In this document: positions 36,275 through 47,700 of the stretch, in pieces
Layout: each line of letters begins with the position of its first letter
How positions within the stretch are numbered: position 1 is the stretch's first letter
DNA from: Simmondsia chinensis
Lineage: Eukaryota; Streptophyta; Magnoliopsida; Caryophyllales; Simmondsiaceae
Direction of reading: 5' to 3'
DNA: 64,000 nucleotides
Assembly: GCA_018398585.1 (NCBI GenBank)
Contig: JAGTTD010000008.1
Location: 7,576,501-7,640,500 of the forward strand
Notes under the pieces: model-generated
The model's input: the letters and a program-made list of their open reading frames with translations, nothing else
What the model was told of the DNA's origin: nothing
Databases searched by the model: none
Made by a program: the position numbers and the translations under genes

Positions 36275-38251
36275 AAATTTTGTAAATTTTTAAATCAAAC
36301 CCTAAAATCCCTTCATACCTCGATTACTTCTTCACTCCTTCAACCCAAAGTGAAACCTTAGTTCCCACATCTACTGATGTTGGTATCATTGTTTGGCTAA
36401 TGGCGGTCGGTGAAACACCAAGGTAGCATAGGAGACGGAGGTGCGATGCCCTTTGTGGCGTCACGGTTTTGAAATTGTTTACACCCTAAACTCGAGGAAG
36501 TTGGGACAATGTCATTTTGAGACTAATGATCACATGCCTACCATGTGAGGCCATCCTTAAGGGATATTAGGCCTTTAATTATTGAGATAATGGCATCTCA
36601 TGCTCATTACTTAAAGAGTTGAATCCCTTCTAGGGTATCAACCTCTCAAGATGGTTTATGGGGGCAAAAATGCTCGAGCTCAAAGAAATTCCCCGAAGGC
36701 TGCAAGAAAGGTGGTTCTAAAGCTCGAGGCGATTATTTGAAGTGCATATCAAGGAAACATGGGCCACAAGTATATCAAGATGAGCGTGGGGTATCTAGAA
36801 GAAACTCCATGCTTGAGCACACATTTTTAATGCACGATCTACGGTCATTCTGCACGCCAAAGAGGCATTGAGGCAAAGATCGGCAGGATATTCTAGAATT
36901 ATAGGGTGCAGCGACTCTTTAGTCTTTCTATAAATAAGAGACACTGATGTAGTTGTAAAGTGTTCAACACTACCATGAAAACTTCTTCAAGTTTCTTTTT
37001 TTACAGCACACTTGTGCTTTTTACCTAGGAATAATGTAACTTAACCTAGTTTAGCATAGAATAGCCCACTTTGTACTTTCTTTCATCCAAGGCAATACAT
37101 AATTTTGGGTTTCAGGTATGAACTCTTTGTTTTAATATGTTCCCATCAATCGATGAGTTGAGAATTGAGGCGTTTGTTCAAGGCTTTAACGACCAAGGCT
37201 TGACATTGATTGCATTGGTCTTAACATCGGTGTCGTTGCTTGATAAGTCAAGTGAATTAGGTTTGAGTTCTATTAAAGGACCAACCCTTTTCTTCTTTTT
37301 AATTTGTTGCCTTTAATTTTTAGTCAATTATTAAACCCAAAAAATCCAATAAACAATATATATAAGTTTCCTTAATTGGAGCAACAGTAGAATCCATGGT
37401 TATATTGCAAACGGAAGTCGAATTCACCAAAAGCACCAACCCTTTTCTCAAAAGGTGATCAGTTGAGATAAAACACTTGCAGTCCAGAATTTAGGCTTGC
37501 TCCCACGCCACTACGAGTCCCATTTTGTGTGTTTGTTTGATTTTGTATTTATGGTGAGGACATACACACTAAGCAAACAAAACAAGTAAATAGAAATGGC
37601 CATTGGTCGTGCTCCTGGTGGCTCATTTTTCTCTCTCTAGCGTTTTCTCCTCTGGGAAACCGCGGTGGTGACGCCTGGCATCAGGGCTGGTGGTCAGTTT
37701 CAATGCTGTCAAGATTGTCGTCCTTCGTAGGTCCGCATTCACCATCTCCTTCGCTAGACACATCAGCTTTTGCGCTTAAACCAGTGATGGTTTCAAGATC
37801 GTTGGTGTTTCATGGCTGATATAGTCGTCATGGTCGGACCTATCGTCGTCGTAATCTTTCCTTTGTGGTTGTTGTACATGATCGGTGTCGGAGGTTCTGG
37901 CACCTTAGTGCTAGCCAAATCAATTATCACCACTTTGTTCTTGATTGGTGTTAGAGGTATTGACACCTCAATGGTTGCTGGATCTGATGGCTCTGGTGCC
38001 TAAATGACCAAATCGGTCGATTATGTGACTCCGGCGCCCAAGTAGTGGCCAGATCTATGCTCTTCGCCTTCAATAGGGCAGCCGGTGCTTCTCGTGCTTT
38101 CTTGACAACATCTACCTTTGATTTCTACTGATAATTGGATCTTCTTAGGTAATTGTCGATTGTCACTTTCATTTTGGTCAATTCAGCTAATATGAATGCA
38201 TTTCTGGTTGCCTTCATTGATGATGTCAAGGATTAATAGCTATGATACCAA
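36275..38251. other. Internal region of element A, no intact gene
   Basis: Continuation of element A after the L1 and B insertions. On the minus strand, just inside the primer site, an open stretch begins near 38216 (MKATRNAFILAELTKMKVTI...), giving a charged, Ala/Thr/Pro-rich product interrupted by stops. It is not recognisable as Gag but is in its place. TATA-like CTATAAATAAG near 36929 may belong to another decayed LTR. The 63-aa ORF at 37812-38003 (plus) is on the non-sense strand and not credited. Confidence 0.4.
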
Positions 38252-38691
38252 TTGATAGGAACCATACCAATCCACCAATGAATCAACCAATTAAATCAAT
38301 TAATCAACTTAAAAAGAGTAGTATAATAAAACTTGGTAATCCTTACAAGAATATAGAATTTACAAGTAAAGGTAAAGGTATATGATAGGGAAGGTAGGAG
38401 AGGGGGGGGTGGGGGGAGAGAGAGAGAGAGAGAGATCCAAGAGAGAGAGGGAGAGAGAAGGGGAGGGATAGAGAGAGATAGGTGGACCAAGAAACTCAAA
38501 TCATTCAAGGAAGAAACTTGGAGAGAGAGAGGGGATAGAAAAACTCAAATCATTCATCCGTACTCCTCCTCAACACTGGAGGTCTCTATTTATAAAGTTA
38601 GGAGAGAGGTATAATTGGTAATAAAGGACTTAACCTATTGATTAATATTTACACTACCCCTCACTTAACCACTATATTTTGGACCGTATTA
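38252..38691 (-). repeat. Element A, right (5') LTR
   Basis: The plus strand starts TGATAGGAACC and ends ACCGTATTA. It contains a G run and (GA)n expansions (38401-38470) not present at that length in the left LTR. Confidence 0.65.
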
Positions 38692-39839
38692 GGAGAAAGA
38701 ATTATAATTTTATATTAACTATATTGACCTGAAACCCAAAATGGACCAACTCAATTAACTGGAAACCCAACATCACTTGAAACTAAAACACCTAATCCAA
38801 CATAAATATGACCTCAAACTTGTTATGACCCTACTTAAACGAGTCGAACCATAATTGATGTGATTCGACTCGAGCCTACTTTGATCCATCTAAAAGTTAT
38901 AAATTCCCAAATTGGTAGACCCAAAATCTAAGATGACTCAAACCTAAAATGACTCCTTCTAAAATGGGTCTCACATGAACATGACCCAATCGAGTTGATG
39001 TGAACCCAAGATAACCAGACTTGATTGACATAAAACCCAGAGATGATTAAAAACTAAACATGATGGAACATGAGTTAGTCCGACCTCAATTTGACCAAGC
39101 CAGAGTAACTCGAAACTAGAAGCAATGCAACCTAATTGACGGGAAACCAAATGGCTCAAGGCGTAAATCACCCTACCCATCTCAAACCCAATTCGTACTC
39201 TAGAATGAATCCATTTATTAACTCAAAATTCAACACTACTAGAGCATAATATGATTCAATCCAAGCTGACCTAATGCTCGAAATGACTTGATTCTAAAAT
39301 GATCCAATATGACCAAAATCTAACCCTAGTTAATTGAAATAAAAAATGATCTACCTTGATAGACTCAAAACTCAAGATGATTAATTATGGAACTACAATT
39401 TCAATGGTTAGCCAAAGCAATGTAATTTTAATTCCATTTTAGTTTCCATATTCCATTAACATTGGAATTATAATAGCAATTTCATAATCCAATTTCATTC
39501 CATGGCCAAACAGAGTTAACGATTTTTTACGACTAAACATGCTTTTGCAAATGAAAATATAAAAGGAAATCCGCAGATAAATAGAAATGGAAAATGAAAA
39601 CCATTTTCCCATTCCAAAAGACCTTTTTTTTTTAGGATACACTATAGTTGGACACAAAATATTAAAAATCAGTAAAATATGAATAAAAATTCACTAAAAA
39701 ATTAATTTCAGAAATACTTTTATTAAATCTCAATAATAATGTGTAATTAACCCAACATATTTTGCTTTTATTTTTCCTTTGTGTTAAACATAGTACCATC
39801 TTAAAGAAGATTTGTCTCATTGTTTACGCCAAATTTTTT
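38692..39839. other. Intergenic, degenerate short-period repeat
   Basis: 38720-39380 is a very degenerate repetition of motifs such as acccaaaatg, gacttgattgac and gaaacccaa, with no fixed unit length that I can define. 39385-39520 resembles 1080-1240 (ttccattttagttcc, caatttca...ccaaaca), possibly two old copies of one short element. No gene recognised. Confidence 0.4.
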
Positions 39840-41653
39840 TTAATGCACAAGTTCAATCACGACTGCCTTGAAATTTATTGGCATTCGAGAAGATGATTGA
39901 ATTGCAATTTGACTAGCATTAAGTATATCGAACTCTCTAAATATTCTCTCAATATAGTAAGATTGATTAAGGCTTATGCCTTCACAAGTCTTCTTTTGAC
40001 TCCTAAAATCACAACTGCGCCCCACCCTAAATCTTTTATGTGAGATTTAGAATTTAGAAAATTTTTAGTATTTATGACAATCATTTTGTTGTGCCAAAAA
40101 TTAACATATAAACAAATAATGACACATCCATTCAAATGAGACTTAAAATGCCACTGTTTTAGTACATGTTTAAAACCTTGTAGAGATTATATGAGTTTGC
40201 AAACTTTTTTTTTCTTTACGAAGAACAACAAAACCCTGAGGTTATTCCACATAAATCTCTTTGTCTAAGTCATCACTTAAAAAAGCAGTTTTAACATCCA
40301 TTTGATGCACGATCAAAACATAGATAGATGCAAAAGTAATTAAAGTTTTAATAGGGCCTATTTTAGTGATTGGAGAATAACTTTCAAAATAATCAACCCT
40401 TTTTTTAAGTGTAACCTTTAGCTACTAACCTTGCCTTAAATTTATTTATTGAGTCATTAGCCTTCAAGTTCCTTTTAAATACCCACTTGAAACCATCTGT
40501 TTACACCATTTAGAAAGATCTACCAATTTCCATGTGGATTCAAAATTGATTCCAGTTTACTATTGATGGCTTCTGTCGAAAGGTTGAATCGACTGACTTC
40601 ATCGCGTCTTCATTGATTTTGAGATCTTCTTCCAACATATAGGCACTCACAATTTATTCATTTATCAAATTGTCTTTCTTTAAAAAAGTAGTAACAAAAT
40701 CAAGTCCTAAGCTAGTTTCTTTTCTAGCTCTCTAACTTCTTATTTCATGTGTTTCTATATCACTAGTGGAAGTGTGATCAGTGTTAAAAGGCACTATGCA
40801 TGAAGGTAAACTAACAAATTGTGTGTCATTTGATCTCATTGGAAATATATGTTCAAAAAACTCAGATCTCTAGCTTTTATAATGCTACCACATGCATACC
40901 AGTCATTAGTTCCTTTTATCAAAAAAAATGATAAGCAGCACTATGATGGCATATTTGATAAAGATGTAGCTGACAGTCCAGGGCCCTATTTTGTTTTGTT
41001 TGAAATCAAGCAAGCCAACCTTGGCCAAACACCCCTAACTTTCAAGTATTTAAGTTAGGGGCATATGACCTTTCCATAGTTCATACGGGGTGTTGTCCAA
41101 TTCTTAGTGAGGAGCTCTATTTAATACATGACAAGTAGATAAAATCTCTTTCCCCACTTGTTGTCAGATAGAACTAATAAGCATGACATTCATCATGTTC
41201 TCTAAGGTTTTAGTTTCTCTTTTAGTGACACCATTAAATTTAAGATTATAAGGTGCAGTTCGTTCATGTATTATCTCGTTTTTCTTGTAGTGTTTCTTAA
41301 GCGAAGCTGGATCATATTCACCTCCCTTATCAAATATAAACCTCTTTATTTTATTCCTAATTGATTTTTAACCCTGGCTTTATATTTTAAGAACATTCCT
41401 CTACTTCATCTTTAGTGCTAGGAGATATACTATGGTGCATCTAGAATAATCATCTACAAATGTTCTGTAGTATCTTTTTTCATCTTTACTCATATGGTTT
41501 TTGAAATCTCCTAGGTGACTACAAACTAAATCAAGAAGTCCATTTTGTCTCTTGATTGTTTTAAAGAGTTTTTTTTAGCATGTTTAGCCTATACGCATAC
41601 TTCTACTATTTTATAAAATTGGTATTATTAAAATTAAGAATTAGATACATGTT
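39840..41653 (-). pseudogene. Element E integrase end and reverse transcriptase, broken
   Basis: Minus-strand pieces: LDNTPYELWKGHMP (near 41095-41055, end of integrase), SNDTQFVSLPSC (near 40830), NDSINKFKARLVAKGYT (near 40465-40420), DVKTAFLSDDLDKEIYV (near 40300-40250) and LNQSYYIERIFREFDILNAS (40025-39840). All are typical copia pol motifs in the right order but in different frames. Confidence 0.75.
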
Positions 41654-41664
41654 CTTAAGTCATT

Positions 41665-43004
41665 TTCCTATGGAAGGTTTTGGTGAGGAAAGGCATCCCC
41701 ATGTCATATATAAGAGCTATTAGAGACATGTACGAGGAGGCACAAACTAATGTGCATACAGTGGATGGGAAGACGGACGCTTTCCCCATTATAGTTGGGA
41801 TACACCAAGGATCTGCCTTGAGTCCCTTTCTATTCATTTTGGTTATGGATAAGCTCATTAGGCACATCTAAGAAGATGTGCCTTGGTGCATGCTTTTCGC
41901 ATGTGACATAGTCCTGGTAAAGGAGTCTCAAGAAGAGGCAAATGACAAGCTAGAACTTTGGAGAAGGGTCTTAGAATCGAAAGGCTTACGACTCTGTATA
42001 TCTAAGACCAAGTATTTGGAACTTAATTTTTGTACGTCCACCATGCCTAGCATAGTAGACATCAAGATTGGATCGGACTCCACACCGAAAAAGGATAGTT
42101 TTAGGTATTCGGATTCTATAGTACAACAGTACGGCGAAGTTTACGAGGATGTCAACAACCGCATTAAAGTAGGTTGGTATAAGTGGAAGATGGCTTTGTA
42201 GTTCTTTGTGATAAAAATTTTCTGTAGAAGTTAAAGGAGAAATACTATAAGACTGTAATGAGACTGGCTATGTTATATGGTATGAAGTGTTGGCCAATGA
42301 AATGGCATCATACACAGAAACTGATGGTGGTGGAGATGAGGATATTACGGTGCATGTGTGAACGCATAAGGAAGGATAGGATCAGCAATGATGTCATAAG
42401 AGGCAAATTGAGCGTGGCACTGATTGAGGATAAATTGTGGGTGCAATGTTTGCGGTAGTTTGGATATGTTAGGAGGAGACCGACCACGGCTCCTGTCAGG
42501 AGATACAAACAACTTCATACTACGCTCGGAAGGAGAGGGTAAGGCCGGCTAAAGAAGAGATGGATGGAGATGATCCGACACGACCTCAACCACCTAAACC
42601 TTCATGAGGAGATGACCTTAGATAGGGACCAGTGGAGGGCTAGCATAGGAGTAGCCAATGTAACAGTTTAGAAGAGAGGAGCAAATTTTATCTAACACTA
42701 GTGCCCCTAGGCTCTTTTCGTCTGCCTGGGTGATTTACTTGATAATGGTTGTGAGTTATTTTTATTGCTTATTGCCTATTGCTTTCATTTGGTTTTTGTT
42801 ATGCTTGCCTTATGCCATTGCTTTTATGTTTTTATGCTTTTATGTTTGTATGTTTTTATGCTCTTTTGCTCTTGTGCCTAGATGCTTCTATGCCGTTATG
42901 CTTTTGCATTTATGATATATGCCATTACGCTTCTTAGGTTGGGGTTCTCGGACACGTTCTCCTTTTATGGTAGTATCCTGAAGGGGTAAGGCTGCATAAC
43001 CCCC

Positions 43005-43035
<31 letters not shown>

Positions 43036-43088
43036 AACCTCATGCATATGCGGGAGCTATTGAGGCACTAAGCCTGTTGTTGTTGTTG
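41665..43088 (+). mobile_element. 5'-truncated RTE-clade LINE inserted in element E
   Basis: Flanked by TTAAGTCATTT at 41654-41664 and 43089-43099 (11-bp target duplication). Coding pieces on the plus strand: MYEEAQTNVHTVDGKTDAFP and GIHQGSALSPFLFILVMDKL (41680-41871), CMLFACDIVLVKESQEEAND through RIKVGWYKWKMA (41878-42201), and RLAMLYGMKCWPMKWHH through RCMCERIRKDRISNDVIRGK (42258-42458). This is the RTE-type RT with its typical C-terminus. The catalytic FADD box reads FACD, losing one Asp, and stops separate the pieces, so it is dead. The 3' end is GGGGTAAGGCTGCATAA, a 26-C run (43000-43025), a 12-A run, GCGGGAGC and (GTT)n, i.e. a microsatellite rather than a poly(A) end, as usual for RTE. 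Confidence 0.88.
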
Positions 43089-43099
43089 TTAAGTCATTT

Positions 43100-44445
43100 A
43101 ATAGAGTCGACATTTACATCTCCTAAGCAAGCATGACACAGGTCAAGAGACTTAACGAGGTAAGCATAAGAGGTACTCGCATTTTCAATCATGAAAATAA
43201 CATAAAAAATAAACAATCTCATTATAAAAGACCTATTAATAGGAAGTTTTAAAAAATCTTCCCTATTCCTAGTTAAGACAAGTCTATCTGAGTCAAAAGC
43301 TAACTTTAATCCAACTATGTGCAGAAGGCTACCGAGATCATATTCATAGGTATTTAAGACATATACAGCAAATTTATTAAAGTAAGAAATTCTCCAAAAG
43401 TGACTTGTAGAAAAATCTTCCCTTTTATCAGGATCAGTACTGTTGCAAATTGCCCATGTTGATCGTCTCCCCATCATTCACTTTCTAATGCTCCTAGAAC
43501 ATGCTTTGGTTTGCGTAAATGTGCCTAGCATCCCCGGTGTCAACTATCAATTCAGTCATGCTGTTGACCAGGTTCACTTCTTAATCTACAACGATGGTGT
43601 TGTCTGTCTCTATGAGGTGGGCTTTGTTCTTGGCATCACTGAGCTGGTTCTCGTTGTTTTTACTGTCTTTGACCTTGAGTCCACGTTTTTCACTGTACTG
43701 GCGATCTCTTTCAAATTTGTTATTTGGCTTTTGATTTTTTTCCTCCAGGATCGTGATTGGAAAGTTGCTTTTTCCCCTAATTTTAGAACCTATTAGATTA
43801 TTCAACTTTTGTTTTGACAATATTAACTTTAAGACATCAGAGTATGAGGTTTCTTTATTCTTGCATTGGTCGTCCTCTTCAATTTTCAAACGGCCCACCA
43901 ATTCTTCTTGAGTTAGCTCATCTTTCTTATACATGAGTTGGTTTTGATAATCCTCTGGGAAGGCATAAGCTTCTCAATAGGGACATAGGCTTGAATGATT
44001 TCACAAATTTTAATTGTTTTGACCAAAGAGTGGTGACAATGTTTTCCCATTCACACACTTGATAAATGATTGGTTTAGTCATCTACGACTTCGAAATTTA
44101 AACATTTATTAACGGCATTTTTTTAGTCTCGGCATCGTCGCCCTTGTATTTTTCTTCTTAAGTGAATCCCAAATTTGTTTTGTGAAATCCATTTTTACAT
44201 ATATATCAAATGTGTCATCGCTTATGTAATGCAATAAGTTTCTCCTACAAGTTCCGCACTTGGAGATAAAAATTTCTTCATAAATAGCTTTTTCATTTTC
44301 ATCTTCAGGAGCTTTTTGTCTTACACAATGTAATTGACATTAATCTGCTCTAAAACTAACAGTTTCTAAGATCACCTCTTGTAATTTTTTCCATTTAGGG
44401 GTTTGATCTTAGACTATCAGGAAGAGGGAATCTTGTTTCCATGAT
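43100..44445 (-). pseudogene. Element E gag and GAG-pre-integrase, broken
   Basis: Gag pieces on the minus strand: ISDDTFDIYVKMDFTKQIWD (near 44220-44150), DELTQEELVGRLKIEEDD (43934 onward), then YAYLVKSLDLCHACLGDVNV (43477-43094 ORF), the GAG-pre-integrase motif with HARLGH degraded to HACLGD. An ATG next to the conserved LTR-proximal segment (44440) may be the original gag start. Confidence 0.75.
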
Positions 44446-44452
44446 TGAATAT

Positions 44453-44581
44453 AAAATCGGTTTTTAGATTTTAGAAAATGGCTAATATTCAAACACGACA
44501 ATGTAAAGAGAGTAAATAGAAAGATGTTACAAGCATCAATACCGCGCCATGGTGAAAATCAATGTCCTAAAAGACGATTTT
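44453..44581 (-). promoter_or_regulatory. Element E inverted pair at primer-site position
   Basis: 44453-44467 (AAAATCGGTTTTTAG), adjoining the 5' LTR, is complementary at 13 of 15 positions to 44567-44581 (CTAAAAGACGATTTT) inside that LTR. This is the counterpart of the perfect 14-nt pair of element D at 12407-12420/12694-12707. A TATA-like TAATATT lies upstream on the minus strand (near 44606). No canonical tRNA primer site is seen. Confidence 0.45.
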
Positions 44582-45199
44582 GATGGTGCTCGGGTGCACA
44601 CAATATTACCAGCGGCTGCCATCAAGGATGAATGAGATCCGGTTCATAAGGTGCACTCATTAGTTGCCAGATAGGCGCACCAACAAAACTTTTGCCCAAA
44701 ACTTTATTGGCATTGAAGAAGAGAAAGAGAAGAAGAGATTTTTTATGGTTTTTTTGAGTAAAATTGGTGGTTAAACCAAGCTATTTATAGATGCTGAGGT
44801 AATGGTTGAAAGGAGGTGCCTCACTCCCCAATAGTCACTTTCAGCATTGAATGAGCGCGGTTAAGCAGTGAAGGGGATGAAGCAGTAAAGGGACTTCAGG
44901 AGGAGACACAATGCAATAAGTTGGGACACTCTTGGAAAGAGGCACTAATAAACACCTTTTCCAAATTTGATTTTTGCAAAATAAAAAAATAAACGTAAGA
45001 AAAAAGGACACCCACGCCTGAGCTCAGAGACAAGGTAGCGTGTGCACACGTGTGGTTTGCATCCATCTCTCGCCCATAACTCAATTTAATAGGTCTAGTC
45101 ATACCTCCTTATTTAAGATGAGACTCCCTTAGCTAAGTTTTTTATATGGGATAGGCCACCAAGAAAAAACGAGGTACTTGGCTTGTGAGTTTTCCAACA
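44470..45199 (-). repeat. Element E, 5' LTR
   Basis: About 730 bp, diverged homologue of the LTRs of element D. The plus-strand right end TTTTCCAACA matches the end of D's right LTR; the TG at the left end is lost (TTTAGAAAAT against TGTTAGAAAAAT). Confidence 0.7.
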
Positions 45200-45449
45200 G
45201 AAATCTCACGTTACTATCTAGTTCATAATGCAATTAAAATACCGAAAGAGATACTTGTGCATCGAGATATAAATAAGCCGAGTTGGCTCATCATGAAGCT
45301 CGAAATAATTAAACAAGTCTGAACTTCATAATTATGTGTTAATGGAGAAGCCAACCCTAGGTAGGGGAGATGTCCTAAGCAAACCAAGTTGTAAATAGCT
45401 TAGCATAATTAAAGTCTTCTACTCCAATAGGGCAAGAGAAAATAGCAAA

Positions 45450-47700
45450 GAATGAACTCTGATGGTCTCTAAGCACCCCACTAATACCTATCATGTCTAG
45501 CTTTCCCAGGGATGATCCATTAACGTTCCATTTCGTTGCTTATGGAGGCAGATAAGACCATGGAACAAGAGGAGGTCTTCATGGTAGTTGTGAGGAATGT
45601 TGTAGCCTTAAAGGGTCCTCTAAATAATGGTTTCTGATTGGAAATGATTGACCCTCCATGGCTTGGAACCAAATGACCTTGAGTTTACATGAATCCATGA
45701 TGTTGGACCATACTGGGGAAGTTCCTTAAAAGATATGTGCATTTCTCGTGTCCCATAAGGCGCTGTGTACAACAAAAAAATGTCATGAGCTAAACTTTTT
45801 AAACTTGGCCTCTAAAGAAGTGATGTTGCCACTGGAAGAACAAATCTTTTATATTATTAGGGCAAGTGAGGCTAATGCCTCAACTAACAACACTAGTCTA
45901 GAGCTCCCAAGAGAACCTGCAAGCTATACAAAGATGTGAGTAGCTGTAACTGTGGTTAGAAAAACAAGAAAAAGGTGCCTAATATGGTTGTACGATCTAA
46001 CTCTCACCAACCTCTTTTGTATTGAATGTTCCTAGACAGGTGAATCTAAACCATGATCTTGATCCTTGGAGAAACCAAATCACACTGTAATTCTTTCACC
46101 TTCAATCCAGAGGTCATGATTGCAACTTTATAAATGGAATTGACCAAGAAGACACCTTTGAGGTCATGCTACCATATCCAAACATCATCAATCATATGAC
46201 AAAGAACCAACTCCTAAAGGTTCCGGAGTCTAAGGTCCTCTTCCCAACCAAATATCTAGCGACGCAATCCTAGGTTCCTATTTTATGCAGTTCCGTCCCA
46301 GAACACCATGTGCTTTATGGTGGTACATTTAAAGGAAAAAATAGATAAGAGTTCAGGGCGTTCATTCTTTAGTGCAATGTCACTCATCCATTTCTTGATC
46401 CAGAATTGTGCTTTGTCTCCCTATCCTATACTAATCTTAGCTCATAGGTAATAAAGGATCTAATCAACTCGACCATGGATGGAATTGAGTAGATGTCTTT
46501 CCAGAGCCCATTTTCATTCACATTTGGAGAAAGGGCCAAGGGGTGAGAGGGGGATGGATTCTCATACTTGGCTTGTATGACTTTGATTTAAAGAAGAGAG
46601 TCCTCAACATTATACCTCCACCACTATTTGAAAAGAAGCATAAAAAGTGGACAAATTAATTATTTATGGTCCTCCAAGATCATATAAAAGCTCTAAGGAA
46701 TCCTATTTGACTAGGAATTGTCTATGAGACTAAGAAAATCCCCGAAAAGAAGTTACAATCAAGCTAAACAATCTCTTTCACAAAGTTGGTAGGCATTTTG
46801 AACATGGAGAAGTAATAGAGGGGGAGGCTAGACACGACCAATTTGAACAAAGTGAGTCGTCCAACTCTTTAGAGGAGTTTAGATTTACAAGAGGCTACTT
46901 TTTATTGGATGTGATTTATAGCTAGGGCCCATGTGCTGATTATGGATTAGTGACTAGAGGATACCAAGGTATGATATCGATAAGCTAGTTGTCTTATAGT
47001 GAAGACTGTATACCATGAGAGAAAGCCATGAATCACTAACCCTAATACAAAGTAGAACTCCATCACAAAAGTTAATTTTCGAACTATAGAGCAAACAAAA
47101 GCTGCTATGTACCATTTTAATGTTAAGAAATCCCTCCTCTTTAGCAAGACAAAAAAAGATCAGATAATCAACATATTGATTATGAGTGAGATTAATAGGA
47201 GTTGCCCCCTGGTGACTAATACAAAGGCCTGAAAATATGATGATTCTTTCTGCACAAATCAAGAGGCGGTTGTGAACTTCTGCCACCATAATGAACAAGA
47301 CAAAAGAGAAAGGATCACCTTGCTTGAAGCCTTTTTGTAATCGAAAGAATTCGATTGTTGAAGCATTAACCAAAATCAACAAGGAGGTAGAAGAAATACA
47401 CCCTTCAATCCACGACCTCCACATAAACCAAAAACCCATCCGACTAAAGGTTGAATCAAGGAACTCCAACTAACATAGCCTAAAGCCCTGTTAAACTCAA
47501 TTTTCAAAATAGCTGCTCTTTCACTCATTTTTTGACCCATTTGCCAACCTTAATAGCAATGAAGGCGCCATCCAGAATTTGTTTGCGTTGCAAAGGCCAT
47601 CCAAGTCTCACCAATTTGAGAAGGAACTGCACACCTGCTATCCCATCTACTCGAGCCTAGGTGAACTACACACATGATTTAGATTGGCCTCCCTGTGTTT
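45450..47700 (-). pseudogene. Decayed L1-type LINE ORF2 (RT and C-terminal region)
   Basis: On the minus strand the RT reads from about 47650: KQILDGAFIAIK, ILKIEFNRALGYV, then ORF 47469-46954 with MEFLDSTFSRMGFW, WRSWIEGCISSTSLLILVNA, FKQGDPFSFVLFIMVAEVHN (the QGDP motif) and HNQYVDYLIFFC, where the catalytic YADD has become YVDY. Further left: RVGRLTLFKLVVSSLPLYYF (near 46860), then a C-terminal region with WIKKWMSDIALKNERPEL (near 46400). Many stops and frame changes. No tail or target duplication was identified, so the limits are approximate. Confidence 0.78.

Larger units (their letters stand above)
16489..38691 (-). mobile_element. Element A: outer short-LTR copia-type element, host of the nested tower
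   Basis: Direct repeats at 16489-16849 (361 bp) and 38252-38691 (440 bp; longer mainly through GA-rich expansion) share tcaatccaccaa, acaagaata, ctatttataaag, agaggtataatt and cttaaccactatattttgga in order. On the minus strand the element reads 5' LTR (right), then a primer site TTGGTATCATAGC just left of 38252 (close to the initiator-tRNA type TGGTATCAGAGC), and ends with a polypurine tract AAAGGGGGGAAATG (plus-strand complement at 16852-16865) next to the left LTR. Its own internal DNA, once L1 and element B are removed, is only about 2.1 kb (16850-16993 plus 36270-38251) and has no gag or pol, so A is non-autonomous. Flanking duplications are not clean. Confidence 0.65.
39840..45199 (-). 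mobile_element. Element E: truncated Ty1-copia retrotransposon, interrupted by an RTE LINE
   Basis: A single LTR at 44470-45199, on the 5' side of minus-strand coding, is homologous to the LTRs of element D (shared gtcctaaaagacgatttt, gtgcacaca, ccgcgcca, gtgcactcat, ttttccaaca end). The coding order downstream is gag, pre-integrase, integrase and RT. The 3' half (rest of RT, RNase H, 3' LTR) is missing at the left end. Reading frames are heavily broken. The RTE insert at 41665-43088 lies between pre-integrase and integrase. Confidence 0.8.

Noticed and set aside
37812..38003. 63-aa hydrophobic ORF
   Set aside because: Antisense to the inferred reading direction of element A; short, no homologue recognised.
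43443..43796. 117-aa plus-strand ORF
   Set aside because: Antisense shadow of the copia E gag fragments on the minus strand.
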